Below are positions 37,251 through 49,014 of a stretch of DNA of 64,000 nucleotides, one piece after another. The position numbers and the translations under genes were made by a program. The first letter of the stretch is position 1, and each line of letters starts with the position of its first letter. Source of the stretch: Lytechinus pictus (Eukaryota; Echinodermata; Echinoidea; Temnopleuroida; Toxopneustidae); NCBI RefSeq assembly GCF_037042905.1, contig NC_087256.1:27727501-27791500 (forward strand), written 5' to 3'. The notes under the pieces are model-generated. The model was not told the DNA's origin. It saw only the letters and a list, made by a program, of their open reading frames with translations, and searched no databases.

Positions 37251-39126
37251 ATCTAAAACGAAGAGTACTCGTTATGGCCGCATCAACGGTTCAAGTACAT
37301 ACACGCAAGAAGATCTGAAGTTAGCTCTGAGAGAGGTCAAACTTGGTAAGATCGGCACACGGCGTGCTTCTGTCCTCTACGGTATCCCACGATCCACCAT
37401 CCGAAATCATCTGAACCGCAGCAAGGCCAACAAGCAGGAGGAAGCCGAGGAGGTGGCCCACCCGACAGCTGTGGAGGAAGTGGAGATGAAGATCCCGAAA
37501 AGGTTGCCCTACATCAGTGATCCAGTCAACAACAAACGTGTGAAAGTAGAGAGAAACTTGATCCCCGAACCAAACTTAGCATTCCCTTTTACAGCCTTGT
37601 TCCAGCAGTACCAGCAGCAGGGTCTCAACTACGAAGACTGCTCAACGGACGAGGTTGTCGGCAAGCTCAGGAATTTTCTGCAGGGCAGGTCAGCTGGGGG
37701 AAGCGGCAAGCTGCCAAAGTTGGCAGGGTTCGATCACGGCCTTGACCAGGCTCTGGTGAGGGAGCTGGTGATGACCTGCACCAAGGTCGGGTCTCTAGGA
37801 ACCGAAGAGGATATGCAACGGAGAGAAAACTACGCCAGAGACCTCGGTCAAGACAAGCTACCCAACCAAGTGTTCCAGCACCTGATAGGACATCTTCTAG
37901 AGACGGAGAAGGTGCATCTGTTGAGCGGGAAGAAGGACGTCCGGCAGCATATAGGTATCGCATCGGTCATACGCCAGCCTTCTTCACCCAAGCAGGACCA
38001 AGACGTGAAGGTGCCTTGCTTCAAACCTGTAGTGTGTGATATTGGTGGAATCCAGGAGATGGACAAGATGCAGTACTGTGACAGCAGCAGCTCCAGTCAC
38101 AGCAGTCCCACAAAGTCCTTCTCACCCTCCAACAATAACAACCAAGCCAGCCACTGTGCCTCCTATGATTCCATGGTGCCTGCATCCAGTAAACGGCCCA
38201 AGCGAGGGCGTTACAGATGCTATGACCGTGACAGTCTCATCCAAGCTGTAAACGCTGTACAGCGTGGCGAGATGAGTGTCACCAGAGCTGGGAATGTCTA
38301 TGGTGTTCCTCATTCAACTCTTGAGTACAAGGTCAAAGAGAGGCATCTGAAGAGGATGGCAAAGAAAGGGCAGCAGGTTCAACAGCAGCTACAGCAACAG
38401 CAGCAACAGAAGACATCAGCAGAGAAAGGGGAGAGCAGTAAAGCACCAATCTTAGGGGTACCACCAGGTATTCATTTGCGTGATGGCCCCAGTGTACCTT
38501 CAGCACTCGCCTCTGCTCGACCATATGAGAGCTTTGCGGAGAAGCTTAGAGCCATGAGTGAGAAGCAAGCCCTGCAGAATAGCTACTCCTACCTCAGGCA
38601 GCAACTGGAATCTCAACCTGCTCTTCTGGCAAGCCATGGGATCAGCCTGCCTGCAGGAGGCCTGTCTCTGTCTGAAGCCGACCGCTACCGCCTTGAGGAA
38701 GCCCAGTCTACACTTGCTGCGCACACTCAACTCGCCCTCACCGAGCAATGGGCCCAGTGGTTGCACAAACCAGTGTTCTCTTCGCCTTTCTTCAACATCT
38801 ACACTCCTCCGCCCGCTACTCTGGGAATCGACCCCACAGGGATGTTCTACCGGATGGAAGATCCAAAGCAAGGCGGAAGCAACAGCAGCAAAAAGCCTAG
38901 CGTAAGTGATGCCATCAACCGCCTTGTAGAAGCCCATCTCTACAGCTCACTCTACAACCCTGCCTTTGGTCCTGGTGGGTCTGACCATGGCATCCACTCT
39001 TCGATGACCGGTGAATCCACCTCCAGCCAAGAGGCTGACCAATCGGATGACCAACGTTCCAAGCGGAGAGCTACACCTGAGGACGGCGAAGACAGGCCTC
39101 AACCCAAAAAAGCCTTGAAAGCCTAG
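37251..39126 (+). CDS. Mblk-1/E93: Eip93F/Mblk-1 (LCOR/LCORL-family) transcription factor, last coding exon with two psq-type HTH domains
   Basis: This large last coding exon supplies 625 complete codons and ends at TAG (39124-39126). The acceptor is a long T-rich tract ending TCATTACAG. The first pipsqueak-type helix-turn-helix (about 37297-37419) contains [19 protein letters not shown]. The second (about 38206-38349) contains [19 protein letters not shown] followed by [10 protein letters not shown], the hallmark of the E93/Mblk-1/LCOR family. Two such domains match insect Mblk-1/E93 and vertebrate LCORL. Also visible are a Ser/Asn-rich linker near 38080-38150, a KRPKRGR basic stretch before domain 2, a Gln-rich run near 38370-38412, and basic C-terminal clusters (RSKRR, PKKALKA). 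It is probably a nuclear DNA-binding regulator. In insects E93 acts downstream of ecdysone; the role here is unknown. An open frame starts at TTG 37237, but that lies in the intron. Confidence 0.95.
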
Positions 39127-39280
39127 AGGCAAGAGTCACATCACTCTTGTCTATCACATTTATCACCATACACCTTTCTGCTAACTAGTACAGATTCTAG
39201 TCTAGTTTTCTATTCAAATGGGTGAATGCGCATCCATGCTTTCTATGTACCACAATTGTGGTAAAGATTGAATATATCGG

Positions 39281-39297
39281 TATTTATTTATTTATTA
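39281..39297 (+). promoter_or_regulatory. AU-rich element in probable 3' UTR
   Basis: The segment TATTTATTTATTTATTA holds three overlapping ATTTA pentamers about 155 bp after the stop codon; another TTTATTTA lies near 39355. Such clusters act as mRNA-instability elements in animals. It fits a transiently expressed regulator, but function is inferred. Confidence 0.45.
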
Positions 39298-39623
39298 CTT
39301 TGGTGTGTTTCAGACAGTATGGGTTCTCTCAGATGGAAAGTGCAAAATCCTACCTTTATTTATTTAGATACAGGTATCAACAAGTGCAGTCCAGGTATAT
39401 CAATATTATTTCCCGTTCTTTGGAAAATGTGAGATGAGTATATTTTTTTCTTGATGGACAAAAAAAATCATGTACTTTGTGCAATTTGTGTGTGTATATG
39501 ATGCACTTCTCTGTAGCACAGGTTGAATTAGTTTGTATCCACTGTTGTTTGGTTATATCCGGCTGCTGTTGACAGTGTAGTTTGTATAGTCTGTGCATTA
39601 ATAGCTTAAGACCACTTTTACAT

Positions 39624-39631
39624 TGTAAATA
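39624..39631 (+). promoter_or_regulatory. Pumilio-type (PUF) consensus in probable 3' UTR
   Basis: TGTAAATA matches the UGUANAUA consensus bound by Pumilio proteins and lies about 500 bp after the stop. An 8-mer in AT-rich DNA can occur by chance. Confidence 0.3.
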
Positions 39632-41000
39632 TGCTATGTTTCTCACAATAGTGATCCTTTTTTTTGTAACGCCACAAATGGTCTCAATCTTGAAACTACA
39701 TTCTTTGAGCCAGTTAAACTGTACTTTTGGCTATCAATCAACTCAATCACATATCTATCAATTCCTTCAAAAGAGAATTGGTGTTTTTTTTTCTAATATT
39801 TTCAGGTTATCATATTTCTATTGTGATATTTTATTTATAAGGAAGCAAGCAGTATTTTAGTTTTGCTTCGCCTGTAGAGTTACAGTTTCTGCATTTTAAG
39901 ATTAAACTGTCTGTTGATCTTTGATGCTCCGAATTTCACATGAAATATGATCAGAAATAGAAAAAATTTTTCTGAAAATTGTATTCCACTTCCAGAGAAG
40001 TATGTCTGGTTTTTCGTGATAATGAACGATTGAATTGTATAAAAAAAATCATTAAACTCCCTAAATTGAAAATGCAATGAAATATACTATCAATATTTAA
40101 ATTGGCAATTTTTAAGTTTGCAATAATTATTCATTTCAATTCATTTGATTATTCTTCACTCCAAATGATTTACGTACATCAGGAAAAATGGTTGCCTGTT
40201 TGAGAGTTGAAAGCTGATTAACTTAGACCTTGAAAAAAGTCTATATATGGGCTTGTTTTAATAGAAAGACAACACCGAGTACGGATTTGATGGAGATATC
40301 ATATTATTACGAGGACATTCATTATTCTTCATCTCCAGCCCATATTCTACTTCAGTGATTTAAGTTAATCAATATTAAGTCCACTGGAGTGTCAGTATCT
40401 TATTAAAGTAGAAACCTTGTGAACGTCTGAAGTACTCTTTAGGAACATTGTGCAATATACCATGATTATTTATACATATAATTTGCCCTCTTGATGAAAT
40501 TGGAATAAGTCTTGCAATCTTGCCCCAAGCCCACACATAGTGTAATATGTATGCTTCTAAGTTTTCAGTTTCATTGGGAAATTCTACTCACCAACCCAGT
40601 TTATACTTGACTCTGTCTTGATGGCCTGAAGTCGAATTATTTTGGTTATTTTTACATTTGGTATGATTTTTAAATCGTTCTGCACCATGCATCACGGGTT
40701 GGAATTATTCTGTGCAATTGTATTACATTGTGTTTACAGCTCATCATTTGTCTTTCTGCCCCAGTGATCATGTCTCAACATACTCATTGCCTTGTGCAAT
40801 TTGTATTTAATCCACTGATTGTGTTACTGATGTGTTTCATATTTATAGTTCCTTTTTATGATACACTCTATAGTCTAAATATCTTGGTTGGATATTGGTT
40901 TTGAACTGTATGTACCAACATATCCAATCATGTTACGTGTCATGGTGAATCTTTTTTCAACTTCAAGAATGTATAACATATCCATAATGATGGTCATGAA

Positions 41001-41299
41001 CACAATATTTGTTTACAGGGTCTTATGCACATGTATGCTTCATTCACTTTTTCGGTTGCTTTAATTTTTGACTGGGGTACATGTATTTGCTTCTATCTTG
41101 TCACGGCCCAAGTCACTGCGCATTAAGCAGCAGGTGATGGGTTCAAATCCCATCCCACTCATCCCGATTTTATTTTTTGACTTTTTATTTTGATAGACTT
41201 ATCCAACACACCGGCAAATGCATAAATTCCCATTGAATTAAATGTTCAGCTTAACGATTGTCAAACCACAATCTGATAAAAACTTTGAAAAACTTACCC
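41001..41299. other. Non-coding, with tRNA-like fragment
   Basis: A fragment near 41100-41165 (GGGTTCAAATCCC B box) looks like a degraded tRNA-derived SINE followed by a T-rich tail. Confidence 0.4.
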
Positions 41300-41607
41300 C
41301 AGGGTTCCCACAGTCATGGAAAATCCTAGAAAAATTTGTGGTCATGGAAAGTACGGGAAAAGTCAGGGAATTTGGAAAAGTCATGGAATTGTATTTACCT
41401 CTTGGGTGTGGTAGCTTTCCAGTTTGTCGTGTCTCGCAACTCTCATACTCTGTGATCATAATTGGTGTTCACGATTTCCATTTTTCCAAGTTTTGTGAGA
41501 TCCCAAATTCTACATTACTCACAGGAGTCACATGAAGTCATGGAAAGCAGCAATTTATTCATGGAAAAGTCATGGAATTTGGTTTTCAAATTTCTGTGGG
41601 AACCCTG
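41300..41607. mobile_element. Foldback element with CAGGGTTCCCACAG ends, copy 1
   Basis: CAGGGTTCCCACAGTCATGG and CTGTGGGAACCCTG are inverted ends. TTACCCCA occurs at both borders (41294-41301 and 41608-41615), a likely target duplication overlapping the left end. GTCATGGAAAGT motifs repeat inside. The copy at 62138-62584 has similar ends. Confidence 0.8.
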
Positions 41608-41759
41608 TTACCCCAACCTCTAGACAAAACACAAATTTTCATGTGAACATAGTCCCACATTTAGGTTTGGTGACGTTTCCAAAACTGAAAATTTGTTTTT
41701 TTGTTTTAACATGGTAAAACATGAAATCTAAGTAGTGTAGTAGACTTCGCAATTGTCTC

Positions 41760-42187
41760 TTAAAGTGACCACACACCTTATTATTGGTCTGCGACCCAAT
41801 TTTGAAATTAGATGTACATTTTGATATGAACATTGAAACTTGGATCATCTTAACTCGGCGAAATTCTAGATTATCATTAGAATATGTCAGTTCACATTCA
41901 TGAAAATTGCTGCTCTTTTTATAAGAATAAAAACGAGTTTGATATACATGTACATGTCTAATTATAACGATGTCAGCAATCATCTAATTGGCTACAATTG
42001 AAACCAATTTGGACTTAACTCCCAATTAAAAGTCATTTTACCCAAAATATAAATATTTATGTATTCTCAGTCATTTTGTGCCTCAAAAAGGAAGATCATA
42101 TTTGTTGATTTTTATGGGGAATACGTAAAGTGAGATTTCTTCCAAAATTGTATCGCAGCTCAGTCGTAAGGTGTGCGTTGATCTTTA
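41760..42187. mobile_element. Foldback MITE with TAAAGTGACCACACACCTTA ends
   Basis: The left end pairs imperfectly with TAAGGTGTGCGTTGATCTTTA at the right. The internal TCTGCGACCCAATTTT and GATATGAACATT motifs resemble those of the element at 11427-11832. Confidence 0.65.
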
Positions 42188-42933
42188 GACTCACATTCCA
42201 TTGCAGATTGTTTCTCTGCTTGTGAACACTGACTATTAGACAGGTTTCCCTTTTCTTCTCTTGAAATTCAGGAGGAAATTAAATCTCTCCGGGTTTGATT
42301 ACTCTCTGACTCTTAATCTTTATTCTTGAATACAAATGCTAGATGAATTTTAAAGATCATATTTTCATGTATTTCTTTTCATAAAGAGGTATTCAGTGTA
42401 TTTCCTCCTTTATATAATTGTTCCTCAAAAATATCACAAGGAAGTGAGCTGTATCTTGATTTATATAGCAGACATTGTTTGTGTGAGAATTGTCATTATT
42501 AGTAGTATAATTGTGTTGTACATTACTATTTCCTTGTCTTAGTGAAACTCTTTGAAGTGTTGACTTTTGTTCATCATGTGCAATGTTTTTTTTTTCTTCA
42601 CAAACAACTCGTGCAATCCATGTGCTTACTCTTGCGATTGTATTGCTACTTTGATATTCACATGGACTATTTATAATCATTTTCACTTCTTTTATGATAT
42701 CTTGATCCTGTGTTCTTTAATGAAAAATGTGATTTGCTGTTGAGCCTACATTGACTTTAAAAAGTAACCTATTGTCTGTCGTAATCTCTAACCTGAGACA
42801 TTAATGGAAGTTTCTCTTTCAATCAATTTTCTCTTGGTAATGACCTATCTGTAATTTCAATTTTCCCTCTGTTTTCTTTCCTTCTCTCTCTGCGCACTCT
42901 CTCCTGTATGAGACCATCATTGCATTCATTATT
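42188..42933. other. Intergenic non-coding sequence
   Basis: No gene or repeat recognised. Confidence 0.5.
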
Positions 42934-43538
42934 TTAAAGGGGAATCCTACCCAGATAAAAACTTGTTTTTATAAGGAAAAGAAAAATCAGACAAGTTGAT
43001 AGGTGAAAGTTTGAACAATATTGGACAAACAACAAGAAAGTTAAGAATTTTTAAAAGTTGTAAATATTGGTAATCACGATACCCATGGAGACTTCAAATT
43101 GGCCGCATATGGGATGTCATAGTGATGTAAGGCAAGGACCACTCTTCTATGTACTCCAATACATATTATGGCTAAAATGTAATTTTTCCAAAAAGTTTTA
43201 TTTCAAATTATATTTTTCTTTCATGAGGACATAAAACAATATACTACCTGGGTTACATTTAGATTACTGCCCCAGGGGAATGGGTACTTAGGAGAAAACC
43301 ACTAATCCCTGATAATAAAGTACATGGCCTATATGGGAAAGTTGTCCTTGCCCTTTGTCATAATTTACTTACTCAGTTGCCAATTTGAAATCTACATAGT
43401 ATTAGTGATCTCAATTTTAAAGCAGCTATAACTTTCTTATTGCTTGTCCGAATTCTTTCAAACTTTCACCATTCTGTTTCATTTATTTTTCTCCTTCCCA
43501 ACACAACATTTTATGGCCAAGGCTGGATTCCCCTTTAA
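42934..43538. mobile_element. Foldback MITE, family D, copy 1
   Basis: TTAAAGGGGAATCCTACCC and GGCTGGATTCCCCTTTAA are the ends. The arms carry ATAGGTGAAAGTTTGAACAA and CAAACTTTCACCATTCTG. An inverted copy lies at 52357-52958. Confidence 0.92.
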
Positions 43539-43726
43539 GAATTCATGGATGAAGAAAATCAATATCTAGAAAATGTCTCGCGATGGAGTATGCATTGACA
43601 AAGATAACATTTCTTTCTGGTTAGGAATTTGAATGATGGAGGAAAGTGCATCAGAGTGATCTTGAATGACCGTCTCTAATGCACCTAAGTTGGTGCTTGC
43701 TGTAAAGCAATGTTATCGCCAAAATA

Positions 43727-43820
43727 ATAATAATAGCAGGGCCCGCTGGGAGAACAGTTTTCGGAACTGAAGCGGCTTCCCTGGGTAAATATACCTGTAT
43801 TATTATTATTATTATTATAA
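43727..43820 (+). mobile_element. SINE family 1, 3' fragment
   Basis: AATAATAATAGCAGGGCCCGCTGGGAGAACAGTTTTC through GGGTAAATATACCTGTATTATTATT matches only the tail of the SINE at 12976-13270. The head is missing. Confidence 0.75.
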
Positions 43821-44207
43821 AATGATAACAAATTTACTTGATTCTTCCGAAGGGTACGGGCACTGCACACAGGTTATCACATGTGGGACTATGCCACAAA
43901 TGATCAGCTCAACAGTTTCAGCCGTCATCTGTTATCTGTTCATTATAAGGGCATTCAAAGAGTAACCGTTTGCAGGGAACCGTTTTTATTATGACATTCT
44001 TCTAAAAATCATGGAAAGAACTTTATAAAAGCTCAAAATGATTATTTAAATACTCCTCAACTTCTTATGTTTATCTTCAAGTTGATACCAACATACGTGT
44101 ATACATGTATGTGATCTCTTCAGGAAGAACAAATGAAACTGGGAGTGAAGAAAGTCAATTTACCTTTACTTACGGAGACTAAACTCAATTCTTTTTTATT
44201 TTTACTG

Positions 44208-44798
44208 TTAAAGGAGAATGAAACCCTTGAAACCAGCTGAATCCATATCAAAGAGAAAAATCAAAGGAACACATTGTTGAAAGTTTGAGGATGATTGAAT
44301 GAATAATAAGAAAGTTATGAGCATTTGAATATTGAGATCACTAGTGCCATGTAGATCCTCCCATCGGCAATGCGACCAAGATCTGTGATATCACACACGT
44401 ACAACTCCCTCATTACTTTAGTACTTATTTCACTTATATTCTCACTTTTATAGAGTCTATCACAAGGTGAGGTATTCTCTTTATGAGATGACAAGTACAG
44501 AGGTTTCACAACATTATATCATTGATGAATCGTTTGTCATATGATTAGAATGAGCAAAAAGAAATGTTTTGGGGTATATTTTCAGTGTCCAAATGGGAGA
44601 GTTGTACGTGTGTGACATCACAGATCTTGGTCGCATTGCCAATGGGAGGATCTCCATAGCATTAGTGATCTCGACATTCAAATGCTCATAACTCTTTTAT
44701 TGCTAGTCCTATTTTACTCAAACTTTTGTTGATCTTATTTTTTGATTTTTCTGCTTTCACAAAAGCTAACTTGCTCCAAGAGTTTCATTCTCCTTTAA
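44208..44798. mobile_element. Foldback MITE, family C, copy 3 (inverted)
   Basis: It is the reverse-orientation counterpart of the copies at 15710 and 28277. The left end is TTAAAGGAGAATGAAACCCT and the right end AGAGTTTCATTCTCCTTTAA. Confidence 0.92.
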
Positions 44799-44844
44799 AA
44801 GGCAACTGGTTATTTTACATGCAAGAAAATTTGGATTTCAACTG

Positions 44845-44983
44845 CAGGGCCCCGTAGCATAAAACTAACAATTGATTCTTGGTCTGATTTCTATAATTGA
44901 TTGCATTGCATGGTGTGTATGATCAATTGTAAAAATCAGCCTACAATCAATCGCAGAGATTTATTGTAAGGGGCCTTTCTCAT
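44845..44983. mobile_element. Short foldback of the GGGCCCCGT family
   Basis: CAGGGCCCCGTAGCATAAAA at the left and TTATTGTAAGGGGCC at the right enclose ATTGATT/AATCAAT arms. It resembles the element at 53303-53433. Confidence 0.6.
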
Positions 44984-45020
44984 TTTGTATTGTACAGGTG
45001 CGCACAGATAGACAATCTTA

Positions 45021-45245
45021 AACCAACTCACTCGTAGTAACTGTGGGTATGCTATTCACAAGACGCATTCTTATTTACAGTTAGAAATAAACTGAAACCA
45101 ACTCACCTGTAGTAATCGTGGGTAGACTATTCACGAGACGCATTCTTATTTACAGTTAGAAATAAAATGAAACCAACTCACCCGTAGTAATCGTGGGTAG
45201 ACTATTCACAAGACGCATTCTTATTTACTGTTAGAAATAAAATGT
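45021..45245 (+). repeat. Three tandem 75-bp units
   Basis: Units start at 45021, 45096 and 45171 with AACCAACTCAC and each ends near TTAGAAATAAAMTG. They contain GTAGTAAYYGTGGGTA and CTATTCACRAGACGCATTCT. Identity is high, so the expansion is recent. Confidence 0.95.
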
Positions 45246-47009
45246 GATTTTGTTAAGGTCAAAAATTGTGCTTGCATTTAAAAAAAAGTCTAGTGTGAAT
45301 GAATTTATTACAATGTTTCATATTGTGAAATGGACTGCTGGATTATGATTGATGAAATGTACCATGAATGGAATGTGCCTCATAATTGTATAGATATATT
45401 GATTAGAAAATGAAATCACTATCTCGATGGATCGACGATGATTTGACAAATTTGTGTTTTTATCTAATGATATAGGTAAACGTGTGATATTTTTCTCAGT
45501 GTAAATGCAAATGAATGAAGCATTCCGATGTTTTCAACAAGAGAAAATCTGTGTTTTATAATGTTCACCCTTTTTCTTCGCCTCGAGGGAGAAGGTGACA
45601 GAGTAACTATGTGAAATATGTATCTTTGGTGGTATGTTTCGGGTAGAATATTTGTGGTCTTATTTGTTTTGACTTAATTTGATATTTGGTGTTGGATGAA
45701 TATAGTGAAATTGACATAATGCACACACACAATGGGGTTGACTTGCATTCATTTTTGTACACTTGCCTATAAGTTTGAAAAGACATACATGTAGTTTCAT
45801 CAATCACATATTGTGAATATGCAAATTGACAAGTGATATTATTTACCTAAAAACAAGTTTGTTTCTTGCATATTTATTGTCATAATCAGTGAATCATGAA
45901 TTGAAGTGTAATTCTGTCAAATCAAGCAAGCTGCATTTTATATTGATGGACCTGAATTGAATTATCAACATCTTTAAGTGGATATTTTAATATTCTTAAT
46001 GTGTATTTTGCAATGTAGATAATTGCACAATGTCTGCACAGTAACGCATTTAAATCCTTGGCACGCTAGGATCGGTATATTTTTTGATCGTTTTAATCAA
46101 GAAAAGATAAAAATGCTGTAGATAAAATGAGAAGCCCAATTAATTTCAAGAAAGGTTTGAAGAAAAATTGAGGAGGAAAAGTTACATGTTGCACCTAATG
46201 ATTGTTGCACAATTTAGTCAAGAGCAATTACACGGCAAGTACACCTTTAATAAGCTTTCGAAAAAATTAATCAATGTGTCACAGTGAGGTAGACCCCCCC
46301 CCCCCCCCTTGATGGAACAGAACGAAAATGTTGTTTATAATCTTAAGATTTTGCACCCATACACTTTTACTGACAGTGTACTTTGTTTGAGACAAAATTA
46401 TTTTGTCAAACTATGCGGTAAGACATGCACCATAAATAATCTACCGTTTGGACAATATAAGAGGGCATAACAAATTTCTTATTGGTATAAAGAAAAAGAA
46501 ACTTTGTTTGAATATCCATCTGTATATGTTCAGCACAGCACTGTTGAATGCTAATTTCATTAAAAATGAACATATTTCATATGATCAATTGACTAAAGAT
46601 TTCAAATAGAAAGGAAAGATCTTTTTAAAGTCCTTCAGTTGGTTTTGCTTGTAACCCTCGAGTGCAGCAAGGTACAGTTATGCATGAATATGATGATAGT
46701 AATTGCATTATATTTTGATCAACAATTTTTAAAATATGATGAATTCAATTAATTGTGAGTACGGGACTGAAATAGTACAGAAAATGCTAGTTCAATACAG
46801 GTACCGTAAACTCGCGTAAATCGACCATCTAATAATATAAGTCGAATCAATTTTTTTTAGACCAGTGTCCCGTACTGTTAGCGATTGAAGGTACATTTCA
46901 TTTTCACAATTGTTTGCACGTTGTGGTCGGTGCAATCGTAAAGATATTCTTCTACGATGATTGCTCATCTTTTTTTTTCTTCATAGGTCAGAATCTCTCC
47001 AGTCAAACA
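45246..47009. other. Intergenic non-coding sequence
   Basis: AT-rich, with a C-run near 46295-46310. No gene was seen. Confidence 0.5.
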
Positions 47010-47266
47010 GGGCCTCGTATTATAAAGAGTGATGATTGATCCGATTTATCGCAATTCTATGGAAATCCAGTAATGTTATAATATTTTATACAAGAAATTA
47101 AAAATATGTCCTTTGTAAACAAAAAGAAGCACAAAGAAAACCATGGATGTATGAATACTTCATACATGTAGTTAGAAAATATTTTGAACAAACAGATGGT
47201 GACATTCCTGGCTTTCCATAGTTGTGATCGATTGGATCAATGGCAACTCTTTGTAAGACGGGGCCC
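47010..47266. mobile_element. Foldback of the GGGCCCnGTCTTACAAAGAG family, copy 1
   Basis: GGGCCTCGTATTATAAAGAG at the left pairs with CTCTTTGTAAGACGGGGCCC at the right, with GATTGATCC/GGATCAAT arms and a conserved middle (TCCTTTGTAAACAAA). Related copies are at 53434-53701, 63069-63308 and 63309-63566. Confidence 0.82.
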
Positions 47267-48355
47267 TGATTTAGGTGGTCCCAAATTGATTTGTATTGTC
47301 TTATGAGAGCTCTCAACAATGGTCGCTAGAAGTAATGAAACCGTTCCCAGTCATCTAAGTGTAATGTTGCCTTTCTTGTTGAGTAGTGTCAGATAAGCAC
47401 CCAATCACTTGTGATATTTGTGTGCAATATTTATTTGATATGCACCGTTGTTAACAGTAATACTGGATAGCTGTTGATCCACATTAGAGCTGGTGTATAT
47501 TTTACCAAAGTGAATATATTTGGGGAGAGAAGTCACTCTGTGACACTTATGCAGCTCTAATTTTTAGAACGTGTTTGAGCTGTACCTTTTTGACGATCTC
47601 GCTAAAAAATGGAAATAAAAGAGATTTTAAAAATCTCTTATTCATCTCAAGTTATACATATACATAAATATATATATATATATGTATATAACACACTGGT
47701 TAGTTTTAAGAATTATCACAATTCTCATGTCTTTCAAGTTAAGAAAATTTCAACTTTCTTAAACTTGAAGCTGGAATGAAATATTTGGAATGGAAATAAA
47801 TTGAGGCTTATCTGTTACATCCACAGTTTTTGCATTTGATATTTAAAGGAAAAGGGTGCCTACTGCATTAACATTTTGTCCTAGTCCTTAACTATGTATT
47901 AAGAACACTCGACATAAATTTATTGAATTTTATGGTTAGAATGTCTGAGTGAGTGCTCTTTGGAATTGAAGCTCTTATTTCCATTTTGTGTTTTCTGTGA
48001 AATTCACTTGCATTCATATTGAATTAGTGTAATTGTGACTGAAGTGTTCAATAGACTCCAATTATTACCACATAGCTTTTATGATGTAATGTATCGTCTT
48101 TTTGTAGTGTGACGATTGGATGCTTACATATATCTCATAATTATGAAATCACTAAATATTGTAATGGTTTGCGTACTGGTCAAATTGTGATGCACTTTGT
48201 TGCAAACAATACAATCATTAATTTATCATTCCCAAGAAGCAAAATAAGAATTACAAAAAAAATATATATTTTCATAGGGAAATGTGAAGTAATTCTGTAA
48301 TGAGATTGATTTATCAAGAATCTTTGTCAACATTCACCTTATTTGTAAGGGTGTT
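47267..48355. other. Intergenic non-coding sequence
   Basis: AT-rich with a short TA microsatellite near 47670-47690. No gene was recognised. Confidence 0.5.
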
Positions 48356-48682
48356 GGGGCAGGTTTCATAAAGCTGTTTCTATGCTTCTTACAACTTAAT
48401 GCCCGACTTGTGACCCTTTCTTTGGTGCTAGATCAATTCTCATTAGCTACAGACAAGATTAAAACTTTGCAGATTAATTTATCATGTTGAACGGTCATCC
48501 ACAGGTAAAATTCAATATAATTATTCAGAGTTTGATTACGGTTACAGGAACATGCACTCCCCACATTAGTTATAACGGCAGATTTCAGGGAATCTCCGTT
48601 AAGACAAGAAATGGTACCAGTCTTCTGTAAAGCTGTGCATTACTTGTATTGTAATAACCAACTCTATGAAACTGGTCCCAGT
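48356..48682. repeat. Foldback with GGTTTCATAAAGCTG ends
   Basis: GGCAGGTTTCATAAAGCTGT pairs imperfectly with the downstream TATGAAACTGGTCC and inner CTGTAAAGCTG segments. A similar design lies at 53133-53292 and 55470-55624. Confidence 0.5.
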
Positions 48683-48700
48683 AAAGTGACCCACACTCAT

Positions 48701-49014
48701 TGGCCCGTATTCTGAAGTCAGCTTTAACTTAGACTCAGGTTTAAAGTTGTGGTTTAAGTATGGGAAGCCAAAAGTACCAAATTTTTTATTAAGTTGTACG
48801 TTTCTTATGTTTACTGTGCTCTTTCCTGATTCATCGATGGTGAAGACAATAATCTATATAATACTTCCTAGACAATTATGAATGATTTGAGAGCCAAATG
48901 AGCTGAAATATGATATCTCTACCGTTAGTGATTTATGTAACAATTGGCTGTCCATACTTAAACCACAACTTTAAACCTGAGTTTAAGTTAAACCCGACTT
49001 CAGAATACGGGCCA
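48701..49014. mobile_element. Foldback MITE with TGGCCCGTATTCTGAAGTC ends
   Basis: The two ends TGGCCCGTATTCTGAAGTC and GACTTCAGAATACGGGCCA are exact complements. The inner arms AGGTTTAAAGTTGTGGTTTA and TAAACCACAACTTTAAACCT are also exact complements. Confidence 0.92.

Larger units (their letters stand above)
39127..41000 (+). other. Probable 3' UTR of the Mblk-1/E93-like gene
   Basis: This AT/T-rich sequence directly follows the stop codon. It has no splice-like coding segment and few recognisable repeats, unlike most of the window. It contains overlapping ATTTA pentamers at 39281-39297 and a TGTAAATA element at 39624-39631. ATTAAA occurs at 40051-40056 and AATAAA not until 41926. The true polyadenylation site cannot be fixed from sequence, so the end given is nominal. 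Confidence 0.5.

Noticed and set aside
37667..39132. Frames on the minus strand and other + frames overlapping the last Mblk-1-like exon
   Set aside because: Shadows of the GC-richer coding exon; none has its own splice or domain support.
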